Of a stretch of 64,000 bases of DNA, positions 35,301 to 44,183 are shown piece after piece. This stretch comes from Rhizobium sp. RU36D (GTDB taxonomy: Bacteria > Pseudomonadota > Alphaproteobacteria > Rhizobiales > Rhizobiaceae). Within the stretch, counting starts at the first letter, position 1; every line of letters begins with the position of its first letter. The DNA lies in contig NZ_FWXU01000011.1 in the NCBI RefSeq assembly GCF_900176345.1, positions 62,001-126,000 on the forward strand. Reading direction: 5' to 3'. Both the position numbers and the translations under genes were made by a program. The notes beneath the pieces are model-generated. The model was not told the origin of the DNA, ran no database searches, and saw only the letters and a list, made by a program, of their open reading frames with translations.

Positions 35301-36194
35301 ATGGATCGGCTTGATGCCATGGCGGTTCTGTTGTCCGTGGTGGAACAGGGCAGCCTTTCCGCTGCGTCACGCGCCTTGCACGCGCCGCTACCGACGGTGA
35401 GCCGCAAGATCGCCGAATTGGAGGCTCATCTTGGCGTTCGCCTGCTTACCCGCACCAGCCGCCGGATTCTGCTCACGGAGGCCGGAGAGAGTTACGTCGC
35501 TGCAGCGCGCGAAATTCTTGAGCGAGTAGACGAAGCCGAACGCCGCGCGACCGGAGAACATGCTGCACCAAAGGGAGACCTGACCATGACGGCGCCGATT
35601 GTCTTCGGTCGCCTGCATGTGCTGCCGGTTATCACGGACTTCCTGAAGGCATTTCCGGATATCAACATTCACCTGACGCTGAGCGATCGGACGATCAGTC
35701 TCGCTGACGAACATATCGATGTCGCCCTGCGCATCAGCGAGCTTTCAGACAGCAGCCTCATCGCGATCCGCCTGGGTTCGATCCGCACTACCACCTATGC
35801 CAATCCCGCCTATCTGGCGCGGCGCTCCCATCCGTCAAATCCCCACGACCTCAAGGACCACGATTGCATTGCATTCAACGGAGTACTCTCAACACGGTTG
35901 TGGACGTTCCGCGACGGGGCAAAAGAAATCGAAGTGCCAATCCGGACGCGCCTTTCCGTCAACACGGCCGAAGCGGCGGTCGATGCTGCCGCAGCAGGTC
36001 TCGGAATAACGCGTGTCATGGCCTATCAGGCAAAGCGGGCAGTCGAGGCCGGCTTGCTGGTGCCGTTGCTGGAGAATTTTGAACAGAATGCTTCGCCGGT
36101 TCATCTCCTACACATATCGGAGGGCCTGATGCCGCTGAAACTCCGGACGTTCCTCGACTTCGCAACGCCGCGACTGCGGGAATTGTTGAGATAG
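35301..36194 (+). CDS. LysR-family transcriptional regulator
   Basis: 297-residue LysR regulator starting at the ATG at 35301. The helix-turn-helix region (about 1-60) reads MDRLDAMAVLLSVVEQGSLS, then LPTVSRKIAELEAHLGVRLL, followed by the effector domain. This N-terminus (MDRLDAM, SLSAASRAL) is typical of the large subgroup that controls adjacent oxidoreductases. It is divergent from the GST/reductase pair and probably activates or represses it. Upstream in-frame codons exist but lack a ribosome site and are not family-like. Confidence 0.9.
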   Translation: MDRLDAMAVLLSVVEQGSLSAASRALHAPLPTVSRKIAELEAHLGVRLLTRTSRRILLTEAGESYVAAAREILERVDEAERRATGEHAAPKGDLTMTAPIVFGRLHVLPVITDFLKAFPDINIHLTLSDRTISLADEHIDVALRISELSDSSLIAIRLGSIRTTTYANPAYLARRSHPSNPHDLKDHDCIAFNGVLSTRLWTFRDGAKEIEVPIRTRLSVNTAEAAVDAAAAGLGITRVMAYQAKRAVEAGLLVPLLENFEQNASPVHLLHISEGLMPLKLRTFLDFATPRLRELLR

Positions 36195-36250
36195 GGTAGG
36201 GTTAGGCTATTCGCCAAGGCTTTGATTGCCTTGGGAGAGCCCGATCTGAC

Positions 36251-36297
36251 GGCACGATCCCCCGCCCCTCCTTAAGCAGACGGACGGGGGATGTGCC
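36251..36297. terminator. Shared terminator hairpin between LysR and the CMD operon
   Basis: GGCAC-G-ATCCCCCG (36251-36264) pairs with CGGGGGATGTGCC (36285-36297): a 13-bp stem with a 1-nt bulge and a 20-nt loop. It lies between two convergent stops and has no strong T-run, so it may be a bidirectional or rho-assisted terminator. A second perfect 7-bp hairpin (36214-36234) sits closer to the LysR stop. Confidence 0.55.
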
Positions 36298-36332
36298 CCG
36301 CTAGAAAGATGGTCGATATTGTTGACCGCGCC

Positions 36333-36950
36333 TTATGCTGCTGCCGCGACCGTTGCCGGCAGAGGTTCGCCAAGCGTCAGCATCAGACGGTTCGCCCAGT
36401 TGAAGAATGCTGCGCCGTGAATGACGTCAAACACGTCATCGGAACTCAGACCAGCCGTCTTCAATTGAGCAACGTGCTCCGGTCCGAAGGTCGGAGGCGT
36501 TGCGGTGAGCGCGACAGATGCGGCAACGATCGCATTCCACCGCTCGCCGAGATCAGCCTCGATGCCCTCATCCAGCAGACGCTGCACGTCCTCGCCGCGC
36601 TTGGAGTGATGGGATGCAAAGCGCGAATGCACCGAGGCGCAGAAGATGCAACCGTTGAAGCGCGATGCGGCCGTCGCGGCCAGCTCTCGATCCGCCCGCG
36701 GCAAGCCGTCCACCGTATTGTAGAAAATATCCTTGTCCGTCTTGGTCCGCGCCTCGAGAATGGCGGGATCACGCACCAGCAGCATGAAGTAGGGCGATTT
36801 GGCGCGAGACGTCTCCACGAGCCCCTCCCAGTGCCGCTCCGTCAGGTCGGATTCCTGCAACGGCTCCAGCCAGGGCGTCCAGCCGATACTGTCCTGGGTG
36901 AAGACAGCAGGCGGATTGGTGACGCCGGGTTCGATTACGGTATCGGTCAT
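36333..36950 (-). CDS. Alkylhydroperoxidase (CMD-fold) protein, Avi_7169-type
   Basis: 205-residue protein of the carboxymuconolactone decarboxylase/AhpD fold. The redox motif is CIFCASVH (Cys101, Cys104, His108), with an acidic residue (Glu89) upstream as in the AhpD proton relay. I recall such proteins as the Avi_7169 family, which occurs in operons with a luciferase-like monooxygenase and a KPN_01854-type ABC transporter, exactly as here. It probably reduces a peroxide or disulfide made by the monooxygenase; that is inference. It is last in the operon, 15 bp after the second CMD gene. Confidence 0.85.
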   Translation of the reverse strand: MTDTVIEPGVTNPPAVFTQDSIGWTPWLEPLQESDLTERHWEGLVETSRAKSPYFMLLVRDPAILEARTKTDKDIFYNTVDGLPRADRELAATAASRFNGCIFCASVHSRFASHHSKRGEDVQRLLDEGIEADLGERWNAIVAASVALTATPPTFGPEHVAQLKTAGLSSDDVFDVIHGAAFFNWANRLMLTLGEPLPATVAAAA

Positions 36951-36965
36951 TAAAAATCCTCGGAT

Positions 36966-37565
36966 TCAGGCTGCGGCCAGGACTTTCAGACCGCCAATGA
37001 CACGGATCTGGAAGGCCAGGAAAGAGATGAGCTGCGAAAGCGTGACGATGCCGGTGGTCGACCATCCCGCTTCGATCAGCCGGCGAAGCGCCGCCGGATC
37101 GGCATCACGAAGATGGAAGACCAGGAGGTGCGCATGCTCCAGCGCTGCGACAAGCCGGGCGCTGGCGGAGGCCTGCAGCGCGGATGACACGTGATAATGC
37201 GGCCCGTCCTGATTTTCAGCCGATAGAGGACCGGCTGGATAATGGCCGTAAGGGCCGCGATCGGCAGCTTCCGCCGCAGCCGACTTGGCGAAGGCGGACA
37301 AAGCCACACCTTCAGCCACAGTATCGAGCTTCTCGGTATAAAACCTTGCGGCTTCGGCAGCACCGTGCAGTTCGGCGACGAAGACCGCAACGGCGAAACG
37401 CTCGGCCAGGCTCACATCGTCGGTCGAGGCGGGTTCGAACAGGGCGCTGTAGCTTTTCTGCGCGTTCTCCCGGGTCACGGGACGCCGCGCGCGAAGCCGG
37501 TCAAGTTCGCTATGGGCAGCGATCCCGGCGAGGTGATCGATGACGTCAGGAATGGGTGTGGTCAT
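36966..37565 (-). CDS. CMD-domain protein, Avi_7170-type, without the redox cysteines
   Basis: 199-residue CMD-fold protein. The helical core (SSALQASASARLVAALEHAH, then LVFHLRDADPAALRRLIEAG and WSTTGIVTLSQLISFLAFQI) is intact, but the CxxC pair of its neighbour is replaced and no cysteine is visible. It is probably a non-redox partner or structural subunit paired with the redox-active one. I recall a family of this kind (Avi_7170) in the same operon type. It lies 28 bp downstream of the monooxygenase gene and 15 bp before the Avi_7169-type gene. Confidence 0.8.
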   Translation of the reverse strand: MTTPIPDVIDHLAGIAAHSELDRLRARRPVTRENAQKSYSALFEPASTDDVSLAERFAVAVFVAELHGAAEAARFYTEKLDTVAEGVALSAFAKSAAAEAADRGPYGHYPAGPLSAENQDGPHYHVSSALQASASARLVAALEHAHLLVFHLRDADPAALRRLIEAGWSTTGIVTLSQLISFLAFQIRVIGGLKVLAAA

Positions 37566-37593
37566 GCTTTCCTACCTTGAGGTCTTTGATGTC

Positions 37594-38640
37594 TTACTGG
37601 GCTGCGGCGAGGTGTTCAGTCTGAGCAGGCGCCCATCCGAGAGCAGGCGCCACTTCCGTCGCCGCCAGTTCGATCGACCGCAGGATGGACCGATGCGGCG
37701 GATCGACAGAGTGAACCTGGAACACCAGATCGGTCGCACGGGCGAGCGCGGTATCGGCCTTCAGCGAGGCGATCACGTCTTCGGGTGTACCCACGTGGCT
37801 GTCCAGTGCCCGGATGAGGTCCTGCACGGAGCTGCCGACGATGCGATGTCCCGCCTCCGCGAAACGCTTTGCAACTCGGGTCAGGCCAATCTCTGCCAGA
37901 CGCAGCGCCTCCTTGCGATCGTCGGCAATGAAGACGCTGCGGGACCCGAGGATGCGCGGTGCCCGGCCCGCCGGCAGGGCGGAGAGATAAGCGTCGATCA
38001 TCGGGTTCTGCAGATCCCAGAGCGTGGCGTCGGGATTTTCGGCAGCACGTGGCTGGGTGCGTGAGAGCATCAGGCCATCGCCACTTTCTCCTGCCAGTTT
38101 CGCACCAGTAGCGGAAAAGGTTGCGAGCCAGACGCGATCCAGCAATTGCGGAGCGGCCGGATAGAGCCGGTTGCCGGCGGCAAGGTCGCGCCCGGCCCAG
38201 GCATCGCGCACGGTTTTGAGGTGTGATGCATAGACATCGCCTCGCTTGTCGCTGTCGATCCCGAAAGCCTCGAACGATTCCCGCGTGCCGCCCGTACCAA
38301 AGCCGATCTCCAAGCGACCCTTCGACAACAGGTCGAGCACGGCCGTATCCTCCGCAACTCGGATCGGATTTTCCATCGGAAGGGTGATCACCCCTGTTCC
38401 CAGGCGGATCCTGGAGGTCCGGGCCGCGACATGGGCCAGAAACACCGTTGGAGCCGGCAACCCGCCTTCATCGGCATGAAAGTGATGTTGGGCGATCCAC
38501 GCGCTGTCGAAGCCGAAGGCTTCGGCATGCGCGATCTGCTCGGCTGCCAGACGATAGCGCTCACCGGCCTCCGCCTCGTCGAGAAGCCGGGTGAAGAATC
38601 CGAGGCGCTTGCCGTGTCTTGTGCTGGTCATGGTGGTCAT
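37594..38640 (-). CDS. FMN-dependent luciferase-like monooxygenase, KPN_01858-type
   Basis: 348-residue bacterial-luciferase-fold enzyme. The barrel begins GKRLGFFTRLLDEAEAGERY and continues with ALGFDSAWIAQHHF-like FGFDSAWIAQHHFHADEGG, then IRLGTGVITLPMENPIRVAE, the flavin-facing region. These two-component enzymes use reduced FMN and oxygen to oxidise a substrate, often cleaving C-S or C-N bonds. It overlaps the transporter ATPase gene by 4 bp (ATGA). No flavin reductase gene is in the operon. The imported compound is presumably its substrate; its nature is unknown. Confidence 0.87.
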   Translation of the reverse strand: MTTMTSTRHGKRLGFFTRLLDEAEAGERYRLAAEQIAHAEAFGFDSAWIAQHHFHADEGGLPAPTVFLAHVAARTSRIRLGTGVITLPMENPIRVAEDTAVLDLLSKGRLEIGFGTGGTRESFEAFGIDSDKRGDVYASHLKTVRDAWAGRDLAAGNRLYPAAPQLLDRVWLATFSATGAKLAGESGDGLMLSRTQPRAAENPDATLWDLQNPMIDAYLSALPAGRAPRILGSRSVFIADDRKEALRLAEIGLTRVAKRFAEAGHRIVGSSVQDLIRALDSHVGTPEDVIASLKADTALARATDLVFQVHSVDPPHRSILRSIELAATEVAPALGWAPAQTEHLAAAQ

Positions 38641-40280
38641 CCTGCTTGGTGAAAATCAGACCCGTGAAGGGCCGGTAGTCTCTTGCCCGGAATGGCGTCC
38701 AGGAGCTCTTGCGTGTAGGCGCTCAAGGGCCGCGCAAACACGTCACGAACAGCGCCGTAATCCACCTGCTTGCCGCCCTTCAGCACGGAGACGGTGTCGG
38801 CAATCTGCCGAACGACAGCGAGGTCATGCGACACGAACAGATAGGTCAGGCCGAAATCCTGTTGCAGGCGGGCGAGAAGGTCGAGGATCTGCGCCTGCAC
38901 GGTGACATCAAGGGCTGACACGGCCTCGTCGAGCAAGACCACTTTAGGCTCGAGAATAAGAGCCCTAGCGATGGCAACCCGCTGCCTTTGTCCACCCGAA
39001 AGCGCGTGCGGCCGTCGCGTCAGCACCGCCGGCGGCAGCCCCACGCGATCGATGATCGCCGCCACCCGTTCGAGACGCTCGCGCCGCGCAACAGTGGAGA
39101 AGTTGAGGAGCGGCTCCTCGACGACCTGGGAGATCGTCTGGCGGGGGTCGAGCGAGCTGAACGGGTTCTGGTACACGAGTTGCACGGTGCGTCGGAACTG
39201 GCGCAGGGTTTCGCCGCGCAACGCCTTCACATCCTGGCCATCGATGCGGATCGCACCATCGGTCGGACTTTGGAAGCCGGCCAAGGCCCGGATGGTCGTG
39301 GTTTTTCCGGAACCGCTTTCACCGACGATGGCATGCGTCGTGCCTCCTTTAACCGTGAAGGACACGCCGCCGACAGCACGGAATTCCCCGGCGCCGGAGA
39401 GCCTGAAGTCCTGGACGAGATTGTCAACGACAATGACGTCGTCTGCAACCGGATCCACCGGAGCCCTTGCCGTGGCGGGTGCCAGCGATGGCGCATCAGA
39501 GAGAAGCTTGCGGGTATAGGGGCTCTGCGGTGAGGCCAGGACGTCGGCGGTGCGGCCTTGCTCCTGGATACGTCCGCCCTGCAGAACAACCAGCCGGTCG
39601 GACCGGTCGGCCGCCACGCCAAGATCATGGGTCACCAGCAGAACCGATGTACCAAACTCGCGGCGCAGATCGTCGATCAGGTCGAGAATGCGCCGCTGGA
39701 CGGTGACATCCAACGCAGAGGTCGGCTCGTCGGCAATGATCAATGCCGGTTGCAACGCAATCGCGATGGCGATCAGCACCCGTTGCTTCATGCCGCCAGA
39801 AAGCTCGTGCGGATATTGGCGCGCGCGCAGCTCCGGCTGGGACAGGCCGACATGCTCAAGCAGTTCGATGACCCGACGATCCGCCTCGCGGCCCTTGGCG
39901 CGGCCGTGAAGCTCCAGGATTTCCCGCACCTGCGCGCCGATCGTCAGCACCGGATTGAGCGAACTGGACGGGTCCTGCGGGATGAGGCTGATCGCAGCCC
40001 CGCGGATAGTATCCAGCCGTTTCTGGCTCCATCCCACGATGTCCGTCCCGTTGAGGCGGATGGCACCCTTGTCGATGCGGCCATTGCCAGCCAGCAGACC
40101 GATGATCGCCTGGGCGGTTGATGTCTTGCCCGAGCCGCTTTCGCCGACCAGGGCGACAACTTCGCCAGACGCCACCCTGAACGACACCTCATGAACCACA
40201 GGGGTAAACCCGCCATCATCGCCATAGGAGATGCTGAGGCCCTCCACGTCGAGGACGGGTTGCTTCTCGTGCGCGCTCAT
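38637..40280 (-). CDS. Dual ATP-binding protein of a peptide/nickel-type ABC transporter
   Basis: 547-residue protein with two fused ATPase domains (DppD and DppF equivalents). Walker A sites are GESGSGKTS (residues 46-54) and GESGSGKTT (320-328). The signature motifs are LSGGMKQR and LSGGQRQR, with Walker B LIIADEPTSALD and VVLLDEAVSALD; the second has Ala in place of the usual Pro. It energises uptake through the two permeases. Its ATG shares a base with the stop of the upstream permease (TGATG). Fused pairs of this kind are common in the dipeptide, nickel and sugar-acid transporter group. Confidence 0.9.
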   Translation of the reverse strand: MSAHEKQPVLDVEGLSISYGDDGGFTPVVHEVSFRVASGEVVALVGESGSGKTSTAQAIIGLLAGNGRIDKGAIRLNGTDIVGWSQKRLDTIRGAAISLIPQDPSSSLNPVLTIGAQVREILELHGRAKGREADRRVIELLEHVGLSQPELRARQYPHELSGGMKQRVLIAIAIALQPALIIADEPTSALDVTVQRRILDLIDDLRREFGTSVLLVTHDLGVAADRSDRLVVLQGGRIQEQGRTADVLASPQSPYTRKLLSDAPSLAPATARAPVDPVADDVIVVDNLVQDFRLSGAGEFRAVGGVSFTVKGGTTHAIVGESGSGKTTTIRALAGFQSPTDGAIRIDGQDVKALRGETLRQFRRTVQLVYQNPFSSLDPRQTISQVVEEPLLNFSTVARRERLERVAAIIDRVGLPPAVLTRRPHALSGGQRQRVAIARALILEPKVVLLDEAVSALDVTVQAQILDLLARLQQDFGLTYLFVSHDLAVVRQIADTVSVLKGGKQVDYGAVRDVFARPLSAYTQELLDAIPGKRLPALHGSDFHQAG

Positions 40281-41170
40281 CAGGACCTCCCGCCGATCGA
40301 CTGACTGATCCGGTTGGCAGCAAGGACAACTGCCACGACAACGAAGCCGGGCACTGCCGTCAGCCACCAGGCGGTTGCGATGTAGTTGCGGCCTTCGGCA
40401 ATCAACAGGCCCCATTCGGGTGTGGGCGGCGGCGCGCCATAGCCGAGAAATCCGAGCGTGGAGATCTGCAGGATGGCCCAGCCGAACTGCAGGGCGGTGA
40501 ACGCGATGACGGATGTCAGAGAATTGGGCAGGATGTGGCGCCAAAGCACCTTGAAAAACGTTCCGCCGCTGCCGAAGGCCGCCTCAACGAACTCGCTGTG
40601 CCGCACCCGGACCACCTCGGATCGGGTCAGGCGGGCAAATCCGGCAATGGCGGTTGCGCCGACGGCAATCGCCGCATTGATGGTGCCAAAGCCGAGCAGG
40701 ATGATGATGCTGAGCGACAGCAGCAGTGTCGGGATCGCAAGAAGCACATCAACGAAACGCATGATCACGTCATCAATCCACCCGCCGATCGCGCCGGCCG
40801 CAAGTCCGAGTGCCGCGCCGACCACCAGACCGACGCCGACGGCAGCCACAGCACCCGACAAAGAATGCACGGAACCGTAGACGACCCGCGCATAGAGATC
40901 GCGCCCCAGCGAGTCCGTTCCGAAGAGATGCAGCAGGCTTGGTGCCTTCAGCTGGCCGCCGGGCACGCCCTCAAGCGGATCGTAACTGGTGAAGAGGCCG
41001 GGAAACAAAGCCCAGAGAATGACGGTGGCGAGCACAAGCCAGGCCAGGACCAGGCCGGGCCGCAGCCGTGATAAGGATCGCAACCAACGCGGCCTGCGGA
41101 TCTGACCTGACAAGGCGGGCCTCTCGGCGGCGAGCACGAAATCCCTCGTCGATGGATCGAAGGTCGTCAT
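40280..41170 (-). CDS. ABC transporter permease, DppC-like
   Basis: 296-residue permease of the peptide/opine/nickel class. Membrane segments start at about residue 40 (LVLAWLVLATVILWALFPGL). The FGTDSLGRD motif near residue 84 and the EAA-type loop EFVEAAFGSGGTFFKVLWRH are diagnostic of DppC proteins. It pairs with the DppB-like gene immediately upstream, which it overlaps by 4 bp. Substrate is set by the KPN_01854-type binding protein. Confidence 0.9.
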   Translation of the reverse strand: MTTFDPSTRDFVLAAERPALSGQIRRPRWLRSLSRLRPGLVLAWLVLATVILWALFPGLFTSYDPLEGVPGGQLKAPSLLHLFGTDSLGRDLYARVVYGSVHSLSGAVAAVGVGLVVGAALGLAAGAIGGWIDDVIMRFVDVLLAIPTLLLSLSIIILLGFGTINAAIAVGATAIAGFARLTRSEVVRVRHSEFVEAAFGSGGTFFKVLWRHILPNSLTSVIAFTALQFGWAILQISTLGFLGYGAPPPTPEWGLLIAEGRNYIATAWWLTAVPGFVVVAVVLAANRISQSIGGRS

Positions 41171-42111
41171 ACGGTAGCTCCTTTCCTGCTGCGCAGGCGC
41201 GGATCGAGAAACGGATAAGCCAGATCGACCAGAAGGTTGATCAAGACGAAGGCTGTCGCCGAGATCACGACGATGGCCTGAAGCACCGCCAGATCCTGGT
41301 TGCCGACGGCCTTTTCGGTCAGTCCGCCGATGCCGTTCAGGCCAAAAACGGTCTCAGTTACCACGGCGCCGGCGATCAGCTCGCCAAACAGGACGCCGGC
41401 AATCGTCAAGACCGGGAGAATGGCGTTGCGGGCCACATGCCGCCAGAGCACCCGTCCGCGCGATGCCCCCTTGGCGCGCGCGACGGATACGAATGGCCGG
41501 GTCTGGATCTCGTCGAGATTGCGGATCAGGATCTGCGCAAGCGGCGCAGATATCGGCACGGCAAGTGTGAGAACCGGCAGAACAAGGCTTTCCCATGGAC
41601 CGGGATTGATGACCGACACCAGCTTCAGCCGGAAGGAAAAGATCTGGATCAGCATGATGCCAAGCCAGAAGACCGGGATGGAGATGAAGAGCGACGGCAG
41701 CGACTGGACCAGATTTCGAAGCCAGGAAAAGGGCGTAAAGCTCGACAGAAAGGCGATCAGGCTGGCAAGACCGATCGCGGCCAGAAAGCCGAACAGCGCG
41801 AGCCTCAACGTATCGGGAACATTGGCGGCAAGCTGCGCCGATACCGGAACGCCCGCCTGAACCGAATAACCGAAATCGCCCTGGAGGAAATTGGTCAGCG
41901 TGGTGACATACTGTGTGAGCAGAGGGCCGCCCACAGCATAGGAAGCGCGCAGTTCCGCGATCTGTTCTGGACTCAGCCCGTATTCGGGATTGAGAAACTT
42001 GATCAGCACCGCGTCTCCGGGCATCGCCTGGAGCAGGATGAATGACAGCGTGAAGGCCGCCAAAAGCACCAGCAAGGCCTGGCCGATCCGCAAAATCACA
42101 TATCTTGCCAT
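41167..42111 (-). CDS. ABC transporter permease, DppB-like
   Basis: 314-residue permease. The N-terminal helix ARYVILRIGQALLVLLAAFT and FILLQAMPGDAVL are typical of DppB. The EAA-type loop near the C-terminus is VARAKGASRGRVLWRHVARN. The ATG at 42111 follows AAGGAAAG, which is in-frame with an earlier ATG at 42126 that lacks a site. An intercistronic hairpin (42152-42174) separates it from the binding-protein gene and may lower its expression relative to that gene. Confidence 0.9.
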   Translation of the reverse strand: MARYVILRIGQALLVLLAAFTLSFILLQAMPGDAVLIKFLNPEYGLSPEQIAELRASYAVGGPLLTQYVTTLTNFLQGDFGYSVQAGVPVSAQLAANVPDTLRLALFGFLAAIGLASLIAFLSSFTPFSWLRNLVQSLPSLFISIPVFWLGIMLIQIFSFRLKLVSVINPGPWESLVLPVLTLAVPISAPLAQILIRNLDEIQTRPFVSVARAKGASRGRVLWRHVARNAILPVLTIAGVLFGELIAGAVVTETVFGLNGIGGLTEKAVGNQDLAVLQAIVVISATAFVLINLLVDLAYPFLDPRLRSRKGATV

Positions 42112-42151
42112 TGCACTTTCCTTCATCCGGAAGCGGCATGTCGATGGAATG

Positions 42152-42174
42152 GGCGGCCGGCATGGCCGACCGCC
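42152..42174 (-). repeat. Intercistronic hairpin between binding-protein and permease genes
   Basis: GGCGGTCGGC (42174-42165, read on the minus strand) pairs with GCCGGCCGCC (42161-42152) around CAT, with one G-U pair, giving a fully paired 10-bp stem in the transcript only. Such hairpins between a binding-protein gene and its permeases commonly keep the first gene more abundant; this is inference. Confidence 0.6.
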
Positions 42175-42182
42175 TCAAGGTC

Positions 42183-43811
42183 TTATTTGTTGAGCCAGAC
42201 GCTGTAGAAGCTCGGGCGACCGACCGCCTCGAACGCGACACCTTCGACATAGGGCGCGGCAGCAAAGGCCTGCGGCTCTTCGAAGATCGGGATGGCATAG
42301 GCCTGATCGAGCACATAGGCCTGCGTCTCAGCAACGATCTTCAGACGCTTCTCGCGGTCGGGCTCCGAGGCGATCCCTTCCAAAAGCGCATTCAGCTTGT
42401 CGTCAACGAAGCTCTGCACCTTGTCGCTGCCGCCGCCCTTCTGGCGCAGCACGTCGCGGTTCTTCGGATGATACTGGCTCTTGATCACGTCGGGATCGGC
42501 GCGGCCGACCATGGCCGGAGACACGGGCGTCTTCAACGGATCGAGATCGTCGACGGTGCGGCTGCCGGCATCGCCGGCGAGCACGTTGAGCTTCACGCCG
42601 ACCTTGCTCCATTGCTGTGCGACCAACTGAAGCGCCGCCTTGTTCTGCGGCTGCGGCAGGGATTCGTAAGCGGTCAGCACCAGCTTCTGGCCGTCCTTTT
42701 CACGAATGCCATCCGCACCGGGCTTGAACCCAGCCTCGTCGAGCAACGCCTTGGCCTTGTCGAGATCGAAACCAAGCTTGGCAGACTGGTCTACGTAACC
42801 GATCGCAGTGGACGCGATGATGGACGTCGCGACGGGATAGTTCTTGGAATACAGGGTGGAGACAATTTCCGGCCGGTTGGTCGCCGCCAGCAAGGCCTGG
42901 CGAACCCTGACATCGGAGACAAGCGAATTGTCGGGGCGTAAGACCACACTGTTGTTGATGCCGCGGGTGCTCGGAGCATAGATCTTGAAGCCCTGAGCCT
43001 CGACTTGGCCCTCGTCATAGGCCTGGATCTGCCGGATGAAATCGGCCTGACCGGAGAGCAGCGCACCGATGCGAACGCTGTCTTCGCCCGTTACGATGTA
43101 TTTGATACCGTTGAGATAGGCTCGACCTTGATGCTCAAGCTTCGCCGGGCCCCAGTTGTAGTCCTCGCGGACCTTCAGGTTGAGCTCCTTGCCAAGCGTT
43201 TCGCTTTCGACCACGAACGGTCCCGAGCCGGTGATCTTTGTGGCGTCGCCAAGCTGCTCGAACGGCAATTCAAGCGTCTTGAGAGAGACCAGGCCCGAAC
43301 CGATCACGGCGGTGCCCTGGAGGAAGCCGGGCGATGAGCGCTTGAAGTAGAATTTCACCGTCAGCGGGTCGATCACCTCACTGCGATCGTAGTTGTTGAC
43401 GACTTCCGAGACGGGCTGCTTCAGAGCCTTGTTGCCCAGGCCAAAGGTGTCGAAGTTCTTGGCAACAGCGCTCGCATCGAGAGGCGTGCCGTCGGAGAAG
43501 GTGACGCCTGGCCGAAGCTTGAAAGTGTACTCCGTCGCATCAGCGTTGACTTCCCAGGATTGTGCAATCCAGGGCTCGATCTCGAGCGTCTTTGGATTCT
43601 GGTACGTGAGCTTGTCCGTGATCTGATTCAGGATCCCGCCATTGGGATAGAAACCGCCTGCCGGCGGATAAAGGTTCGTGTGGGCCTGCTGCTCAAGGTA
43701 AATGAGCGTTCCACCTTTCACCGGCTCCGCGGCAAAAACGGAGGACATAGCGACGGCCGAAACCGCGAGGGCTGATATGCCCAAGGCCAGAAATCTGTTG
43801 AATTTCGTCAT
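42183..43811 (-). CDS. Peptide/nickel-type ABC substrate-binding protein, KPN_01854-type
   Basis: 542-residue periplasmic binding protein (SBP_bac_5 class). The signal peptide covers residues 1-27 (ISALAVSAVAMSSVFA, cut before AEPVKGG). The class signature is KLRPGVTFSDGTPLDASAVA, and ATNRPEIVSTLYSKNYPVAT is the ligand-side loop. It is the first gene of the seven-gene operon. I recall this protein family in operons that pair it with a luciferase-like monooxygenase and two CMD-fold proteins, and the operon here matches. The ligand is unknown; a small peptide, opine or sulfur compound would all fit. Confidence 0.88.
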   Translation of the reverse strand: MTKFNRFLALGISALAVSAVAMSSVFAAEPVKGGTLIYLEQQAHTNLYPPAGGFYPNGGILNQITDKLTYQNPKTLEIEPWIAQSWEVNADATEYTFKLRPGVTFSDGTPLDASAVAKNFDTFGLGNKALKQPVSEVVNNYDRSEVIDPLTVKFYFKRSSPGFLQGTAVIGSGLVSLKTLELPFEQLGDATKITGSGPFVVESETLGKELNLKVREDYNWGPAKLEHQGRAYLNGIKYIVTGEDSVRIGALLSGQADFIRQIQAYDEGQVEAQGFKIYAPSTRGINNSVVLRPDNSLVSDVRVRQALLAATNRPEIVSTLYSKNYPVATSIIASTAIGYVDQSAKLGFDLDKAKALLDEAGFKPGADGIREKDGQKLVLTAYESLPQPQNKAALQLVAQQWSKVGVKLNVLAGDAGSRTVDDLDPLKTPVSPAMVGRADPDVIKSQYHPKNRDVLRQKGGGSDKVQSFVDDKLNALLEGIASEPDREKRLKIVAETQAYVLDQAYAIPIFEEPQAFAAAPYVEGVAFEAVGRPSFYSVWLNK

Positions 43812-44014
43812 GGATGCTTCCTTCGTGTCAGTGCTGAAAGGGTAGCATCCCGCTTGAATCAATCAATATTTTCTAGTGATTTAATGTGCTATATTATTCC
43901 GCGCGCAGGAAAATTCGACCCTGAAATTTCGCGGTTCGCGCAACCGCCGACTTGGGAGGTAAAACTGTGCGTGTGTGACCCCGTCACGGTGATCCCGAAA
44001 GCGTCGTGCACTCG

Positions 44015-44070
44015 AGCGCCCGGGAAAGATGCTGCTCCCGCTCATGGGATGAGCATCTCTCCCGGGCGCT
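44015..44070. repeat. 56-bp imperfect palindrome with alternative inner hairpin
   Basis: Left arm AGCGCCCGGGAAAGATGCT (44015-44033) and right arm AGCATCTCTCCCGGGCGCT (44052-44070) pair at 18 of 19 positions. An inner, mutually exclusive hairpin is GCTCAT-GGG-ATGAGC (44040-44054). No target-site duplication flanks it. It sits in the 372-bp region (43812-44183) between metY and the transporter operon, otherwise without a gene. It may be a structured leader, operator or terminator. Confidence 0.6.
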
Positions 44071-44122
44071 GACATTGCAGTCCCTCTCGTTTCAAAGCGC
44101 CAGAGCAGCCCTCCAATGGCAA

Positions 44123-44157
44123 GAAGGCGGAGCGAGGACATGCCTCGCTCCGCCTTC
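44123..44157 (-). terminator. Terminator after metY
   Basis: GAAGGCGGAGCGAGG (44123-44137) pairs perfectly with CCTCGCTCCGCCTTC (44143-44157) around a 5-nt loop, 26 bp past the metY stop. The minus-strand continuation TTGCC gives only a weak T-run. Confidence 0.75.
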
Positions 44158-44183
44158 AATTCATTGATTACGATCTGAGCTTA

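Noticed and set aside
44015-44070. Miniature transposable element
   Set aside because: The inverted repeats are suggestive but there is no flanking target-site duplication and the length is only 56 bp; kept as an unexplained palindrome.
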